Of a stretch of 64,000 nt of DNA, positions 9,316 to 20,949 are shown piece after piece. The stretch's first letter is position 1. Each line of letters begins with the position of its first letter. Source of the DNA: Ceratopteris richardii. Its lineage: Eukaryota > Streptophyta > Polypodiopsida > Polypodiales > Pteridaceae. Made by a program: the position numbers and the translations under genes. Below the pieces are notes generated by a model, which made no database searches, was not told the origin of the DNA, and saw nothing but the letters and a program-made list of their open reading frames with translations. Location: assembly GCA_020310875.1 (NCBI GenBank), contig CM035438.1, forward strand, positions 98,086,650 through 98,150,649. The letters are read 5' to 3'.

Positions 9316-12300
9316 ATGAATTTCTCATCACTAAAAGTCAGGGGTCTGTGTGACCCATCAAGAGCTGCGTTTCTTGGCCAGTGGTTCAAAGACAAGTGCT
9401 TCAGCCCTGACTTTATTTGCTTACAAGAGATTAAAATCGATGGAGAGGATCTCTAGAAACGACTTAAATGCATTTCTCCGAACCACCTTTGGTTCTCCAC
9501 TTCTCACCCTAGAGGGACGGGGGGTGCTGCTATCGGTATTAGTCACTCCATGTCTGGCAATGTGACCTCGACTTTTGAAGGTCGGAATCATCGCTGGATT
9601 GCTGCCTCTATCGGGTTCCCTTTCCAGTTCACTGTGGTCTCAATTTATGCCCCTAATGGAGAAGCAGATAGAATGGATACTTGGGCTTCCCTCGACTCCC
9701 TTTCACACAATGTTCTGATTTGTGGGGACTTCAACATGGTTGAGTTCCCTGAGGATCGATGGAATAACAAAGGGAAAATTATTGACAGTCAGGAGAAAGA
9801 GATATGGGATAAAATCAAGCTCCATCTCGACCTGGTCGAGGTGAAAGACATGAAGGGGTTCTCCTGGTCAAATCTCTAATCGGGGGACTCTTTGAGAAAA
9901 GCAAGACTTGATAGATGTTACATCGATCAGAACACCATTCTTCAGTGGGGTATTCCTTCGATTTCCCAACACATGGACCTGACTATCTCGGACCACTACC
10001 CGATTACTCTATCTTTCAAACCGATTCCCATGTTCCAGAAAGCCCCCTAGTTTCATGCTTGTCAGACATCATTTTCCCTCCCCTTTGTCCACCAAGAAAT
10101 TTCTGAGGTGTGGGCGGAAGCCTTTGCTTACTGTAATGAACCGGCTAAGTGTTGGAGAAGCGTGGTGGAAAGGACTCGAAAAATTCTAATCAGGACTCAA
10201 AAGGCTATAAGAGATATCCAAAAAAAAAGAAGAGAAACGGTGTACAAGAGGCTCTCACGGCTTGAAGAAGAGGTGAACAAAGGCAAATTACATTGCCAAC
10301 AAGGTCTGTTGAAAATCAGGGGAAGACTAAGATTAGAGGAGGAGGTTCAAAGGAAAAATCTACAAATTTTCTTCAAAGACTGGTGGGCGGGGAAGGCCGA
10401 TAAACCTTCGAAAGAGATGTGTAACATCCTTAAAAGGAAACAAGCTAGGGAATCCATCCCCCTATCGGTCGATAACAATGGAAGCGAATGCTGCACGGAA
10501 GTGGAGAATAGATCTCTCATTGTCGAGCACTTAATCAATCTTCTTGGAGTCTCGACTCCCCCTTCCCCCCACAGGCGTGACTCCATGGCAACCATCTCAA
10601 GGGTTGCTCAAACCAGAGTCCCATAGAACTTTATTGCTCTGTTGGATGCTAACATCTCTGAGAATGAAATTATCGAGGTTATTGATGCCCTTCTCAATGG
10701 GAAAAGTCCAGGTCCTGATGGCCTCACCAATGAGTTTTTCAAGTCCTTCAAACATGAAGTAGCCACCCCTCTATGCCTCGTGTGGCAAGAGACCCTCTCA
10801 TTCGGTGCCCTCCCTGAGTGTCTTAATAATGGCGTCATCAAGTTAATCCACAAAAGGGGAGATAAGAACAAAATTGAAACTCGCGTCCGATTACCATGCT
10901 CCAAACAGGATACAAGATTATTGCAAAAGTTATCGCCAACAGAATCTCTTGTCATTTAAAGTCATGGCTGTGTGAGGACCAGAAAGGTTTTATCAAAGGT
11001 AGATCTATACTTGAAGCAATTGTCCATATTTGGGAAGGCCTTGCTTTTGCTGAGGAGTCTGCTCAAGATCTGGTATTCATTAAGATCGACTTCGACAAAG
11101 CGTATGATAGATTGGAATGGGACTTTATTCTTCAATCATTGAAAGACCTTGGATGTAGCCAAAAGTTCACGAAGATGGTTTCCACTCTTCTTGGAAATGC
11201 TTCAACTAGAATAAATATCAACGGTAAGCTCTCTGAGCCCATTCGTTTAAAAAGATCAATTAGGCAAGGCTGCCCTCTGGCTCCATTACTATTCGCTATC
11301 GCCTCCAATGGACTCACTTGCCTATTAAAGCATCACATGGACACTGGCAATCTCAAGGGTCTTTCCCTACCTCTAAATCACGGCCAAATGATTGCGAGAC
11401 TTTTTGTTGATGACATGAATGCCTTTGTGCATAACGATATAAACAACATTGCGGTGTTTTGGTGGTGCCTCGACACCTTTTGTGTAGCGTCAGGTTCAAA
11501 AATCAACCATGCTAAAACTGCCTTTAGAGCAATCAGCGGACCTACTCCCCAATTGTTGGTGGATCAGGGGTGTCAAGTTATCCCTAGCGGTCAAGTCCTC
11601 CGTCTCCTTGGCATTCCAATGGGATTCGACATCTCAATGGACCAACGCTGGAACTGGGTGCTATCGAAGCTGGATAACAAGCTGAATCATTGGAAAGGTA
11701 TGCAAGTCAACTTGGCAGGGCGTGCTATGGTTGTTAGCACATTTATGCTGTCTACAATTATTTACTTTATCTCGTGTTGGAGACCTAAGGAGAAAGACTT
11801 GGCCAAAGTGGAAAGAATCTGCAGAAACTTCCTTTGGACTGGGGACCCCAACAGGAGAGGGATTCCCAAAATCAAATGGGAAACTTGCACTAGCCCTAAA
11901 GACTCAAGGGGCTTGGGGATTTTGGATATTGTTGGGTTGGCTGACAAGCTAGCGGCAAAGTGGCTTATCAAGGCTTGGAGCAATAGGGAGTCCTCTTGGG
12001 CTAAATTGATCTTTAGAAACACGCAAGACCTTACCTTAGTTGGCCATCCTGGTTGGAAGGACATGGGGATTCTCACGCTTTTGTTCTCCCCCCACCCGGT
12101 GTCCCCTAAAGGCTCTAACCTCATGTGTTCCTTATGGAAGAATTGGAACAAGGCCAAACAGTTCATTAGAATCAATGATGAGTGGAAGTGGGTAGCTGGG
12201 ATAAGACAAAATGACTCTATTTGGTTCCCGATCAGCGGCATTAGGGGGCTGGAGTCTTGGAACCTCCAAACTGCAAAGCGGTTATGGAACAAGGGGTTCA

Positions 12301-13091
12301 AACAGTGGAAACAACTTTGGAAACAAGAGACCAGCCAGTGGATTAGGTTCGAAGAATTGGATCCGAGACTTAGAGTTACCTTTGAGGAATGGACTCTTCT
12401 TCAAAGCAGGTGTTTAGCTTGGGACCGCTCAACTACGCGCCTTCTCTGCGGTCAGGATCTTCCTTGCCTGGAGGGCCTCAAATGGAGCAATGGTAAGAAG
12501 CTATCCCAAACCCCCAACTTCAAAGAGGATTTAGATGTTCACCACACTCTTAACAAGAGATGGTGCCTTTCTTGGACCAAACTTCGGTGGGAACTAAAAT
12601 TCATGTCTATTTGGCACCCCCTAATTGAGGTCAAAAAGTCCGTTCTCATGTGGCAGATCTTGCATAAAGGTATCTGGTCCAATGCATGGGCTAACAAAAT
12701 CTGTGGTGTGCCGCCATGGTGCAAGCGTTGCCATCGGTGCATCGAAGATTTAGCTCACCTGTTCTTCGACTGCCCCAAGTCCCGTGTTATTTGGTGTCAC
12801 GTGACTCGAGTATTGAGACTCACGAACCAAATGAACTAGCAACAAGTGTTGTTGGGTGAGGTGGTCGGCTGCTCAGCGAGGCTATGGAATGCCATCAGAG
12901 GGAAGACTCTCCGGAAGATTTGGAAGGCGAAATCCTTGTTTCTCCTAGGTAAAAGAATCTCCCGAGATAAGAGATCTCCACCGTTTAGACATCACTATAT
13001 TTATCTCCTTGAAAACAACAAGCTGAAACCCAAATGGGTCCCACATGAGGGTGATGATAAATTTATCCGCCTCATTTGTAATGCCCTCTAG
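9316..13091 (+). pseudogene. LINE-A ORF2: endonuclease and reverse transcriptase (broken)
   Basis: Starting at MNFSSL (9316), the frame carries the APE-type endonuclease that nicks target DNA (ICLQEIK, CGDFNMV, SDHYPI), then reverse transcriptase (PGPDGL, IDFDKAYD, QGCPLAP, FVDD at 11403-11414) and the zf-RVT cysteine region (CKRCHRC...HLFFDCP). Stops lie at 9454, 9877, 10048, 10624 and 12837. A one- or two-base frameshift near 10880 moves it from frame 1 to frame 3. The last intact block, 10896-12839, is 647 codons. Coding similarity continues after the 12837 stop to 13091. Confidence 0.9.
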
Positions 13092-13250
13092 CTTGCCATA
13101 CTCCTCCCCTACATTGTGGGATTTGGCGGGTCCCATGGACACTAATCCCATTCACTTGTAACCTTTTTTTCTTTATTTTAATTAAAGTATGAGAGATTAG
13201 GCTAAAACCGAACTTCCTTTTATTAAAAAAAAAAAAAAAAAAAAAAACTT

Positions 13251-13650
13251 CGCATACAGCGCGGAGGTTTACTTTCCTCACTCTGTCATATGCGAGGCTC
13301 TTTTTATGAATCATCACCGTGCGCATCACCATAGCTGCACACGAGGTTATGAAGGTCAGGACATCATAGTTGTCTGCGTAACTGAAGCATGGTTTGATTA
13401 GGATATTCGACGTGCATACAAGATCTAGCATCAGAAAGCTTTGAGTTGAACTAATTGTGCTAACGCTTCGCCCCTTTAGGTGTTAGTGCTAACGAAAACT
13501 TAAAGGGGCGAAGCGAGCTTCAGGTTCTAGTTCGCAAACTGTAGCCTAGTCTGTAGGAAGCAAAGTTTGGAAATTCGGATTGTTGGATAAAGCTTTTTCT
13601 ACTCAGGAATTTTATCAGTCTTACTAGAACGGAAGCTCAAGAACATTTAC
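13251..13650. other. P450 intron, 5' portion with a strong hairpin
   Basis: Intron sequence runs from the LINE poly(A) to the donor site. The only structure I see is the inverted repeat at 13464-13515. The intron donor on the minus strand (ACG then GTAAAT) is at 13650. Confidence 0.6.
13464..13515. repeat. 15-bp perfect inverted repeat (hairpin) in the P450 intron
   Basis: CGCTTCGCCCCTTTA at 13464-13478 is the exact reverse complement of 13501-13515, with a 22-base spacer. Copies of GCTAACG adjoin the left arm and lie in the spacer. It sits about 135 bases inside the intron from the 5' splice site and would fold as a stable hairpin in the pre-mRNA. It could be a small fold-back element or a structure affecting splicing. 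Confidence 0.85.
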
Positions 13651-14535
13651 CGTGAGAACGCCCATGATGCCTATATCAGTGATCTCAACCTCGTCCTGAG
13701 TGGAAGCAGTCAGAAGGACATCCAGGAAGTCGGCATCCTCGATTCCGCTTTCTCTGCTTAGCCTCCTTTTCCTACGATCGTCGATAATCTCTTGCCATAT
13801 CGCCTTTAAATTCCTAGTGATAGCCTTTGTTCGCCGCGAACATCCTTGGAGATCCATCCAAGCTAGCCATGGAATGTAATCACCGACGTTGACGACGCCC
13901 AGAATTTCAATACTCTGAATCAGAAGACTCTGCAAGCTGCTCGATGGATCATCTTGTGACTGAGACCTCAAGTCATTTGCCTTTCTGCTTATAGCCATCC
14001 TCGAAATAATAGTAAACATGGCATCGTAGAGTATTGTGCGGAGATCAACGCAGTCCGCCTTATCTGCCACGACCTCCAGAAGACCGCGGATCTCATCCTT
14101 TATAATTGGCCGGAAGGAGTGGAGTCTCTTTGTCGAGAAGAGCTCTGATGCAGCAAGCCGACGGAGGTATTTGTAATATGGACCGGGCTGAGCGAAGAGC
14201 AGGTCTTTGCCTTCAAAAGAGATAAAAGAGACGGAAGGAACCGTACGGTAGGAAAAAATATCGTCGTACGACCTCAATATCAGCCGAGCCGCCTCAGGAG
14301 ACGACGCGACAAGAACAGGCACGCTGCCGAAACGCAGAAACATCAAACTTCCATATCTTGCGCCCAGATCTGTTAGAGAGCGAACCGGTTGAGTTCCCAC
14401 AAGATGAAGGTGACCAATGACAGGAAGACCAAAAGGGCCTGGTGGAAGGTGGATGCGAGCTTTGCGGATTACAACGCTTACGATAAATAAACAGAGCAGA
14501 ATCGATGGAAGGAGGGTGAGGAAGAGGGGCACCAT
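13651..14535 (-). CDS. cytochrome P450 (CYP71 clan), exon 1
   Basis: This exon encodes residues 1-295. I start at the ATG at 14535 because the translation then opens with a hydrophobic membrane anchor (LFLTLLPSILLCLFIVSVVI), a basic stop-transfer and the proline hinge PPGP (31-34), as in ER-anchored plant P450s. An in-frame ATG at 14661 would add 42 non-family residues. The C-helix reads PYYKYLRRL where most relatives have YW...R, so the haem-propionate Trp is replaced by Tyr. The exon ends ...VLT followed by donor GTAAAT at 13650, phase 0, and joins directly to NMFGAAIDTS of exon 2. The full protein would be 502 aa, normal for the family. No disruption is visible. Confidence 0.93.
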
Positions 14536-15074
14536 TGTCGTATGTCCAAAAACCTCAGCGCTTAATGCTATTCTGTAATAAGGGTTATAGCTCGATTGTG
14601 CAAACACACTCAAAAACATGTCTTGGATTACCACTTGCCTACCTAAGCTGTGCAAGCGCAATGAACGGGTTAGATTCCCTGCAATATCTTTTGCGATCAG
14701 GTAGAGCTTAGGTGCGGTAATGCCGACTGGCTATATGCTGAGGATTCAGGAAGCCGAAGTGGTTCTGTAACGAAAGGTGAGTCGCCTAATTGTGGACATG
14801 GGTGCCTCGACATGACAGATCATTGCTCGGAAGAGGATAAAGACTATGCTTTTGCCGGGGCGTGATGAGAAAACCATTCCTCATCGAAGACCTGCTGACA
14901 CTTCTGAGAAGAACGAGACTTTTTCTTATTTGGTTCGTCGCGGACGGCTGTGTTCTTCTTGTTTTCGATCGCCGTCTCCGCGTTGCAGTGAAGTAGAATA
15001 CCTCAGAATGCAAGGTTCCTTTGATACTGGTTAGTGCATGCGATAATAATATTTCAACTGTGGTACACTGATAA
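14536..15074. other. P450 upstream region
   Basis: This region should contain the P450 promoter and leader on the minus strand. I could not recognise a convincing TATA box or a conserved element, and I see no separate gene. Confidence 0.4.
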
Positions 15075-15089
15075 TATTTTGAGTCTTTG

Positions 15090-15383
15090 TTTCATACCAC
15101 TGTCCGGGTGGTGGGACTGCTCGCCTCTTGAGGCAGGGCCGAGGGTTCAACTCCCACCGTCAATATGTAAGGGACATTGCTAATATGGAATGATGTATCA
15201 TATGGCTGTGTCAATACTTCTTCTGCTCCGTGGTAGTTGTGATTGCAGTTTAATTCAGCTATCTAAACCCTTGTTCTTGTTGGATAAGAGGGGGTCCCAT
15301 GGGTACTATGCTTTCCTTTGTATAGTTGCAATTTCAAAGCCTGAGGGAATAGGCCTCGGCCAAACTTCCATTAAAAAAATATA
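15090..15383 (+). mobile_element. SINE with tRNA-like head and LINE-like 3' tail
   Basis: The head contains a pol III B box (GGTTCAACTCC, 15144-15154) matching GGTTCRANNCC, with a weak A box about 35 bases upstream. After a short body, the 3' part from about 15284 resembles the LINE-A tail: GGTCCCATGGG, later GCCTCGGCCAAACTTCC, then TTAAAAAAA. The 294-base unit is bounded by a 15-base direct repeat, TATTTTGAGTCTTTG at 15075-15089 and TATTTTGAACCTTTG at 15384-15398 (13 of 15 match), as expected for LINE-mediated insertion. It has no coding capacity. Confidence 0.78.
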
Positions 15384-15466
15384 TATTTTGAACCTTTGGG
15401 TTGAAGCTCCAAGCATCAACCTTTTCCCATAGGCTCTGTAATGGTACGCCCTAGATAAAGTGGTCA

Positions 15467-16230
15467 CTTGCTATGATACCATCGTTGGAGTTCAAGATCT
15501 ACACAAGAAAACAAAATCTGAGAGCAAAAAGCAATGTTCAATCTATTTCAAAGTGAATGTATCAAGATAAGTGGCCCATTAGGGTTATACGCATATCTAT
15601 AAAATGGGGAGAACAACCTCCTAAAAAGGGAAAAAGAACTTGCTAGTCCTAAGCATGTTCACACACTCGCAATAAATCACCAAATATGTTGGAAATTGAA
15701 CTCACAACCTCTAAACCAGGATTATCATGGGGAGACCACTAGCCCAAACGCCATAGATGAGAATTACTTCTATTTTCTCTCTCAAGGTACAGTTCAACCA
15801 TTCCCTACTAAGGTTATGTGACATTCTACTGCCAGGATCTTGATCACGCGCAAACAGAGGTTTCGAACACAGAAAACACACCGAGAATAGAGACAATAAG
15901 AGACGAGACTAAACGCAGTATTGGGTGCAATCTTCCCCCATGCACTCTGATGGACGAGTCTCTCAGAGTACACGTATTTGTAGGTTTATCTCTATTACGT
16001 TCTAAAAATAGAAGTTACATGAGGGCCGTCACTTTTAGAAGCATATTTTTAGGTAAAACTACTTTATTTACAAAAGGCATCGCTTTCTAAAGCAAACCAT
16101 TACTTTTACAACAAGATAAACATAAATATAACTATTCTAGAAGTCTTCGATTTAGTTTTCGAATTTATTTATTTATGCGCATCCACTTGTATCCACGCCC
16201 TCATGCTTCTTCACCTCTTAGATCAGACAC
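15467..16230 (-). mobile_element. old LTR (family Z), copy 1, with degenerate primer-binding site
   Basis: On the minus strand TGGTATCATAGCAAG (15463-15477) looks like a primer-binding site, and LTR-like sequence extends to the right. It shares the block ATTGGGTGCAATCTTCCCCC...GATGGACGAGT (15920-15961) and the following segment with copies at 37.7 kb and 52.6-59.4 kb. No internal coding sequence remains to the left. The outer end is uncertain. Confidence 0.6.
15688..15750 (-). other. tRNA-like A-box/B-box module
   Basis: On the minus strand TTGGGCTAGTGGTC is followed about 35 bases later by GAGTTCAATTTCC and a terminal CCAACA. The layout resembles the end of the TRIM LTRs at 25.6 and 26.3 kb. 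It may be a related LTR end or a SINE head inserted in the old LTR. Confidence 0.45.
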
Positions 16231-16500
16231 AACCACATTAATACTTTTTGGACATTTAAAACATTAAAAATCCATTTAACCTTCCATGATTCCATAATAT
16301 ACAACATGCCTCCCAGTTGACAAGCAACTGACCTTAGTTGATAAAATAATAAACATGGATGGCTAGTCACATGTTTCATCACTGAATTAAAAAAAAAAGC
16401 ATGTTCCATGTAAAAACACATGCATGGAATCGGAAACCTAAAAGTTTTAATGTAATGGGGAATGATATGCAGAAATTAAATGATCATAATGAGATGATAA
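16190..16500. repeat. dispersed repeat shared with 51.0-51.26 kb and 59.38-59.5 kb
   Basis: Shared blocks include CCCTCATG.TTCTTCACCT, TTGACAAGCAACT.ACC, AACATGGATGGC and GCATGTTCCATGTAAAAACA. The repeat adjoins family-Z LTR sequence here and at 59.4 kb, so it is probably part of the same retroelement. Confidence 0.65.
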
Positions 16501-16899
16501 TTGTGTCTTAAATAAGTCAATATTCTAATTCATTTTCAAAAGTATATCTAAAGTATGATCTTACATACTAAATTCTATGTAAATGCATTAGTTGAAGCAT
16601 AAAATGATAATCCAAGCAAGGTAAAGATGATGAGTACCTAATGTGGTTGCTCCAATCATGTAGCAAGCAATGTAGCATTATTGTCTGACCTTGAAGAACC
16701 CAAAGGAAAGCATGAAGTTCATACGGGTGATGACACTAGGCACTGAGTAACGAAGATTGGAAATGTTAAAGGATCTGATGGTAACATGAATCTTCTAAGT
16801 AGGGTATTGTATGTGCCAACAATAACCAAGAATCTAGTTAGTGTTGGATAGATTGTTGAAAAGGGTTTACAAGCTACATTCACAAGGCATGGAGCATAT

Positions 16900-19728
16900 G
16901 TGGAGGAACCTCAACAAGGCTTCAAGAGGATTGGAAAAGGTGAGAAATTTTGTAGAATGTTGACCTTTGAAGTTGAAGATAAAAGAAACATTGCTCTCTT
17001 CAATTATATGGACAAAACCCTATCTGAATTTGAGATATGGCATAAGAGATTAGGTCATATAGCTGAAAGAACATTGAAGCAAATATGCAATGATCAGAGT
17101 GTGCTTCACATCCCAAACGTATCCAAACAACACATGATTTACAAATGTGGAGCGTGCCAATTTGAAAACTCACATAGGCAACCATTCAACAAAAGAGGAT
17201 ACATGTATAAAGACTACTTGGAGCTTGTACACACATGTGTGGGGTCCCAGTAGAGAGCCATTAATTTCAAGATCAGGGTATTATGTTTCATTCATAGATG
17301 ACTATAGTAGGTAGACAATGCTTTATTTTATGAAGCACAAAGATGAAGTCTTCACTTATTTCAAGAAGTATTTGGCATTGGTTGAGTATCAAACACGTAA
17401 ACGTTTGAAGAGGCGCACGTCTGATGGAGGTGATGAGTATTTCTCACATGAGTTTGAATCCTTCTTATAGGACAAAGGAATAAAGAGAGAGATTACAACA
17501 AGGTACAATCCTAAACAGAATGGAGTGGCAGAAAGAAGAAATGGATTAGTAGTAGAGGCTGCAAGATTAATGTTGAATGAAAAGAAAATCCTAATTATCT
17601 ATGGGTAGAGGTTGTTTCCACAACCACTTACCTAATCAATAGGCTTCAATCCAAGTCTCTTGATGGAATGATACCTTATGAGACATGGAATGGTAGGAGA
17701 CCTTCTTTAGATCATTGTAAGATTTTTGGGTGCATTGCTTATGCACACATACCCTCACAGATTAGAGGAAAGATTGATCCAAAAGCTAAAAAAATGCATA
17801 TTTATTGGCTATGTTAAGAAACAAAAAGGATATAGGTTACATAATCCCACTAACAAAGGATTTATAGTTAGTATGGATGTGGTATTTGATGAAAATAACT
17901 CTTGGTTTGAGGACGATCGTAGGAAAATAAAGCTACCCTATCACTAGGAAAATGATTTTCCAAATTTGACCAAAGAAGAACCACATACATCAGAGGATGT
18001 CAACTCAAAAGATGAAGAACAGATTGACTTCAAAGCTTGGAAGTCCAAATTCAAAGCAAAGTTCAAAGATTTGGAAGACATTCCAGAGTCATCTAATCAA
18101 GCACTTAGAAGATCTCAAAGGGAAAGCAAGAAACCTATAAGGTATGGCTATGACGTATCACTAGTCATCAAGCATTCTATGTACATAGCTAAAGATTCTA
18201 TGATAGAGGAACCTTCTTCATTTGAAGAAGCCAACAAGAAAGAAGTATGGAGAGAAGCTTTGCTGGAAGAAATTCAAGCACTTCAAAAGAATAGCACTTG
18301 GGATTTGGTTCCCAGAAAACCATTCATGCAGGTAATAGGATCCAGATGGATCTACAAAGTGAAAAAGAACTCGGATGGCACAATAATCACGTATAAAGCA
18401 AGGCTAGTAGCAAAGGGGTTTGCTCAAACCAATGGATTGGAATATGAGGAGACCTTCTCACCTGTGGCGAAGATGCCAACTATTAGAGTTTTAGTAAGTA
18501 TTATTGCCTCAAAGAGTTGGAACATGTAACAATTAGATGTCAAAAATGCATTCCTTAGTGGGTGGATCTCTAAGAGGTCTACATGGCTCAACCACTAGGA
18601 TATGAAGATAAAGACAAACCTGATTATGTAAGCAAATTAAGAAAGGCAATGCATAGCGTAAAGCAAGCACTTAGAGCTTCAAACCATAGACTTGTGATAT
18701 ACTTGCAAGACTAAGGGTTTGTTGCTAGCAAGACATGTCCTTCATTGTTCATTAAGAAGACTAATTCATATATTATTTATCTATGTATTTATGTGGATGA
18801 TATTATCATTACAGGGAATGACGCCTATGGCATCAAGAAGATTAAAACCTAGATGAAGGAGGAGTTCAAGATCAATGATCTTGGATTTCTTACATATTTG
18901 CTTCGCTTAGAGATTGTTTATATTTACATGTTTTCAATACTCAGAGAAAGTATATCCATAATGTGCTAGTTAATTTCAAAATGGAAAATGCAAAAATTGC
19001 AGGTACACCCATGGAATTAAACCACAAACTTAGTGCTCATGAATGAGATTTGCTTGAAGACATTAGAGATTATCAAAGGCTTGTTGGAGTCTCAATTATG
19101 CAACCCTAACAAGAGTAGATATATGCGATGGGGTGAGTACATTAGGTCAATTCAAACATATACCAAGAAAACCTCACTTGGAAGCTGCCAAAAGGATCTT
19201 AAAATACTTGAAGGGTACCATAAATGAAGGGTTATTTTATCCATTCACATCTGACTTGGATATCAAGCTATACTCTGATGTAGATTGGGCTGGCTCAAAA
19301 AATGATAAGAGGAGTACCTCTAGCTACTTATCTTTTCTAGGATCTAAGTTAATATCATGGTCATCAAAGAAACAACCAACTATGGCATTTTCATCAACTA
19401 AAGTTGAATATGGAGGCCTAGCCAATGCACAAAAGAGATAATGTGGTTAAAGCTGCTCTACTTAGACTTGGGGTTATGTACACACACTCTAATGGTCTTT
19501 GGAGATAATACTAGCTCACTACATTTGGCTAGTAATCCTCTATATCATGCAAGGACTAAGCCCATTGAAGTGCATTATCATTATGTGAGAGAGAAGCTAC
19601 TTACCAGGGACATACAATTGTCCTATGTATCAACAAACTTGCAATATGCAGATATGCTAACTAAATCTTTAGATGGATCTAAATTAAACAGGTTCAAGAT
19701 GATGATTGGATTACAGGAGATCAAATAG
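16900..19728 (+). pseudogene. copia B pol remnants (integrase, RT, RNase H)
   Basis: Recognisable pieces are GAG-pre-integrase (IWHKRLGHI, 16900-17253), the integrase end (YAHIPSQI, 17726-17947), the RT start ([25 protein letters not shown], 17966-18529) and RNase H (DVDWAGSKNDKRSTS and onwards, 19133-19728). They lie in several frames separated by stops such as the TAA after SWNM at 18527-18529. RT motif YVDDIIITG is readable near 18784-18810. No complete domain set remains. Confidence 0.85.
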
Positions 19729-19765
19729 AGTTGAAGCTTAAGAATGTTAGGCTTGAGGGAGAGCT

Positions 19766-20834
19766 ATTGGTGAAATTACCCCAAGACTAAATTCTTGGCC
19801 ATTTATCCTAAATTCATATGTGCATTCATGTATTAGCACATGAATGATCTCTTCCAAAATATTAATTTTTACTCCTTGTAAAAGTGCATATGAGGAAAGA
19901 CCTCCAATTACGAGTTCTTAAGAGAATCTTTCCATGGATTATTTGATGAGGACTTATAGCAAATCAAGTCCTAAAACCTTAGAACATCTTTTAGGTAAAA
20001 ATTCAAATTCATACTTGAATCTTGGCTCCACAAAAGGGCTATAAATGAGGGCTATCTACTCGCTTGGATATGTAGCCAGAAAAGCCTGATTTGGAGATAC
20101 ATTTAGAGGGATTTCATATAGATATTGAGCTCACACTATAGCTCTACCATTGTGCTCCATTGTTCAATCATTCATATCCAATTTCAATGTAATTTATGTT
20201 CATTAATACATAAATTTTTCTCATATCTCATATCTTCTATTGTGCCATGTATCACTCAGAACAGAGAACTTCCCTGATCCATTTCTCAGCATATCCTTCA
20301 TCATTTGTAGTGATTTAAGTTGGTATAGATTCATTAGCTATCTATTTTCTTGCTACAAAGTTTCACTTTAATCCTCTCAGCCATTCTCAAATTATGTGTA
20401 AAACATTGCACTCTGGTCTGCATACTGTTAACTCTCAAAAATGTTCGGATGCATCTAAGATTTTCTAAGCATCATTCTCTGAGCATGCTTTATCATTTCA
20501 AGTGAAATAACTTGCAAACGTTAGCTATCCAAGTTAACTAGATATTCGCAAAAGGATTTTGGTCAATTGTTAGAAAAGAAAGAGAACTGTTCATTTCTCA
20601 GAGCATGTGTAGTGACTAAAATAGCAAGTTTTTTGGTTCACAATGAAACTCGAACTGATCTATTTTGATCCAATGATTTGAGGATCAACTTCCAAAGTAA
20701 TTGGGTGATCATTTGTGCTTCTTGGGAAGCTCAAGAGGTCTACTTTGCACTCTTTAACTGCATTTTGGAAAGTGTGAAGCAGAAATTTGTAGCACCATCT
20801 CATATCTGGAAGGTGTCCATCATCTCCTCCCACA
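19766..20834 (+). mobile_element. 3' LTR of copia B
   Basis: It begins TATTGGTGAAAT directly after the polypurine tract and ends near CTCCTCCCACA at 20834. It aligns loosely with the 1.27-kb LTR of copia C, sharing for example the GATTTAA-TTGGTA and TAGCAAGTTTT regions. It starts TA rather than TG. The right end is set by comparison with copia C. Confidence 0.7.
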
Positions 20835-20949
20835 AACTTCAAATCAGATTTGAAATGGAAAGCACAAAACTAACCTCTTATAAAGATTTAAAGATTTACA
20901 AGGACATTTCGATTGAGTCTCTAGATTGATTAGAAAACTTGATTAGAAC

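Larger units (their letters stand above)
7900..13250 (+). mobile_element. LINE-A (plant L1-type non-LTR retrotransposon) in the P450 intron
   Basis: The element has ORF1 with DUF4283 and a CCHC knuckle, ORF2 with AP-endonuclease, reverse transcriptase and C-terminal zf-RVT, then a 3' tail ending in an A run at about 13226-13247. This is the plant L1 plan. It lies antisense to the P450, so its polyadenylation signals are not read in the P450 transcript. Both reading frames contain stops and ORF2 has a frameshift, so it is dead. The 5' boundary is approximate (between about 7270 and 7900) and no target-site duplication could be found. Its tail is shared with copies at 15.3, 21.6, 23.2 and 63.3 kb. 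Confidence 0.92.
16585..20834 (+). mobile_element. Ty1/copia element B, 5'-truncated, degenerate
   Basis: Sequence homologous to copia C (29.5-36.3 kb) begins within the end of gag/protease at about 16585 and runs through GAG-pre-integrase, integrase, RT and RNase H to a polypurine tract (TTGAGGGAGAGC, 19754-19765) and a 3' LTR at 19766-20834. The 5' LTR, PBS and most of gag are missing. Many stops and frameshifts make it inert. Confidence 0.88.

Noticed and set aside
9350..9565. Separate small gene in the LINE
   Set aside because: The true endonuclease frame runs from 9316 in another phase and has the expected motifs.
14536..14661. P450 start at the upstream in-frame ATG (14661)
   Set aside because: The 42-residue extension is not P450-like and would precede the membrane anchor; 14535 gives the normal N-terminus.
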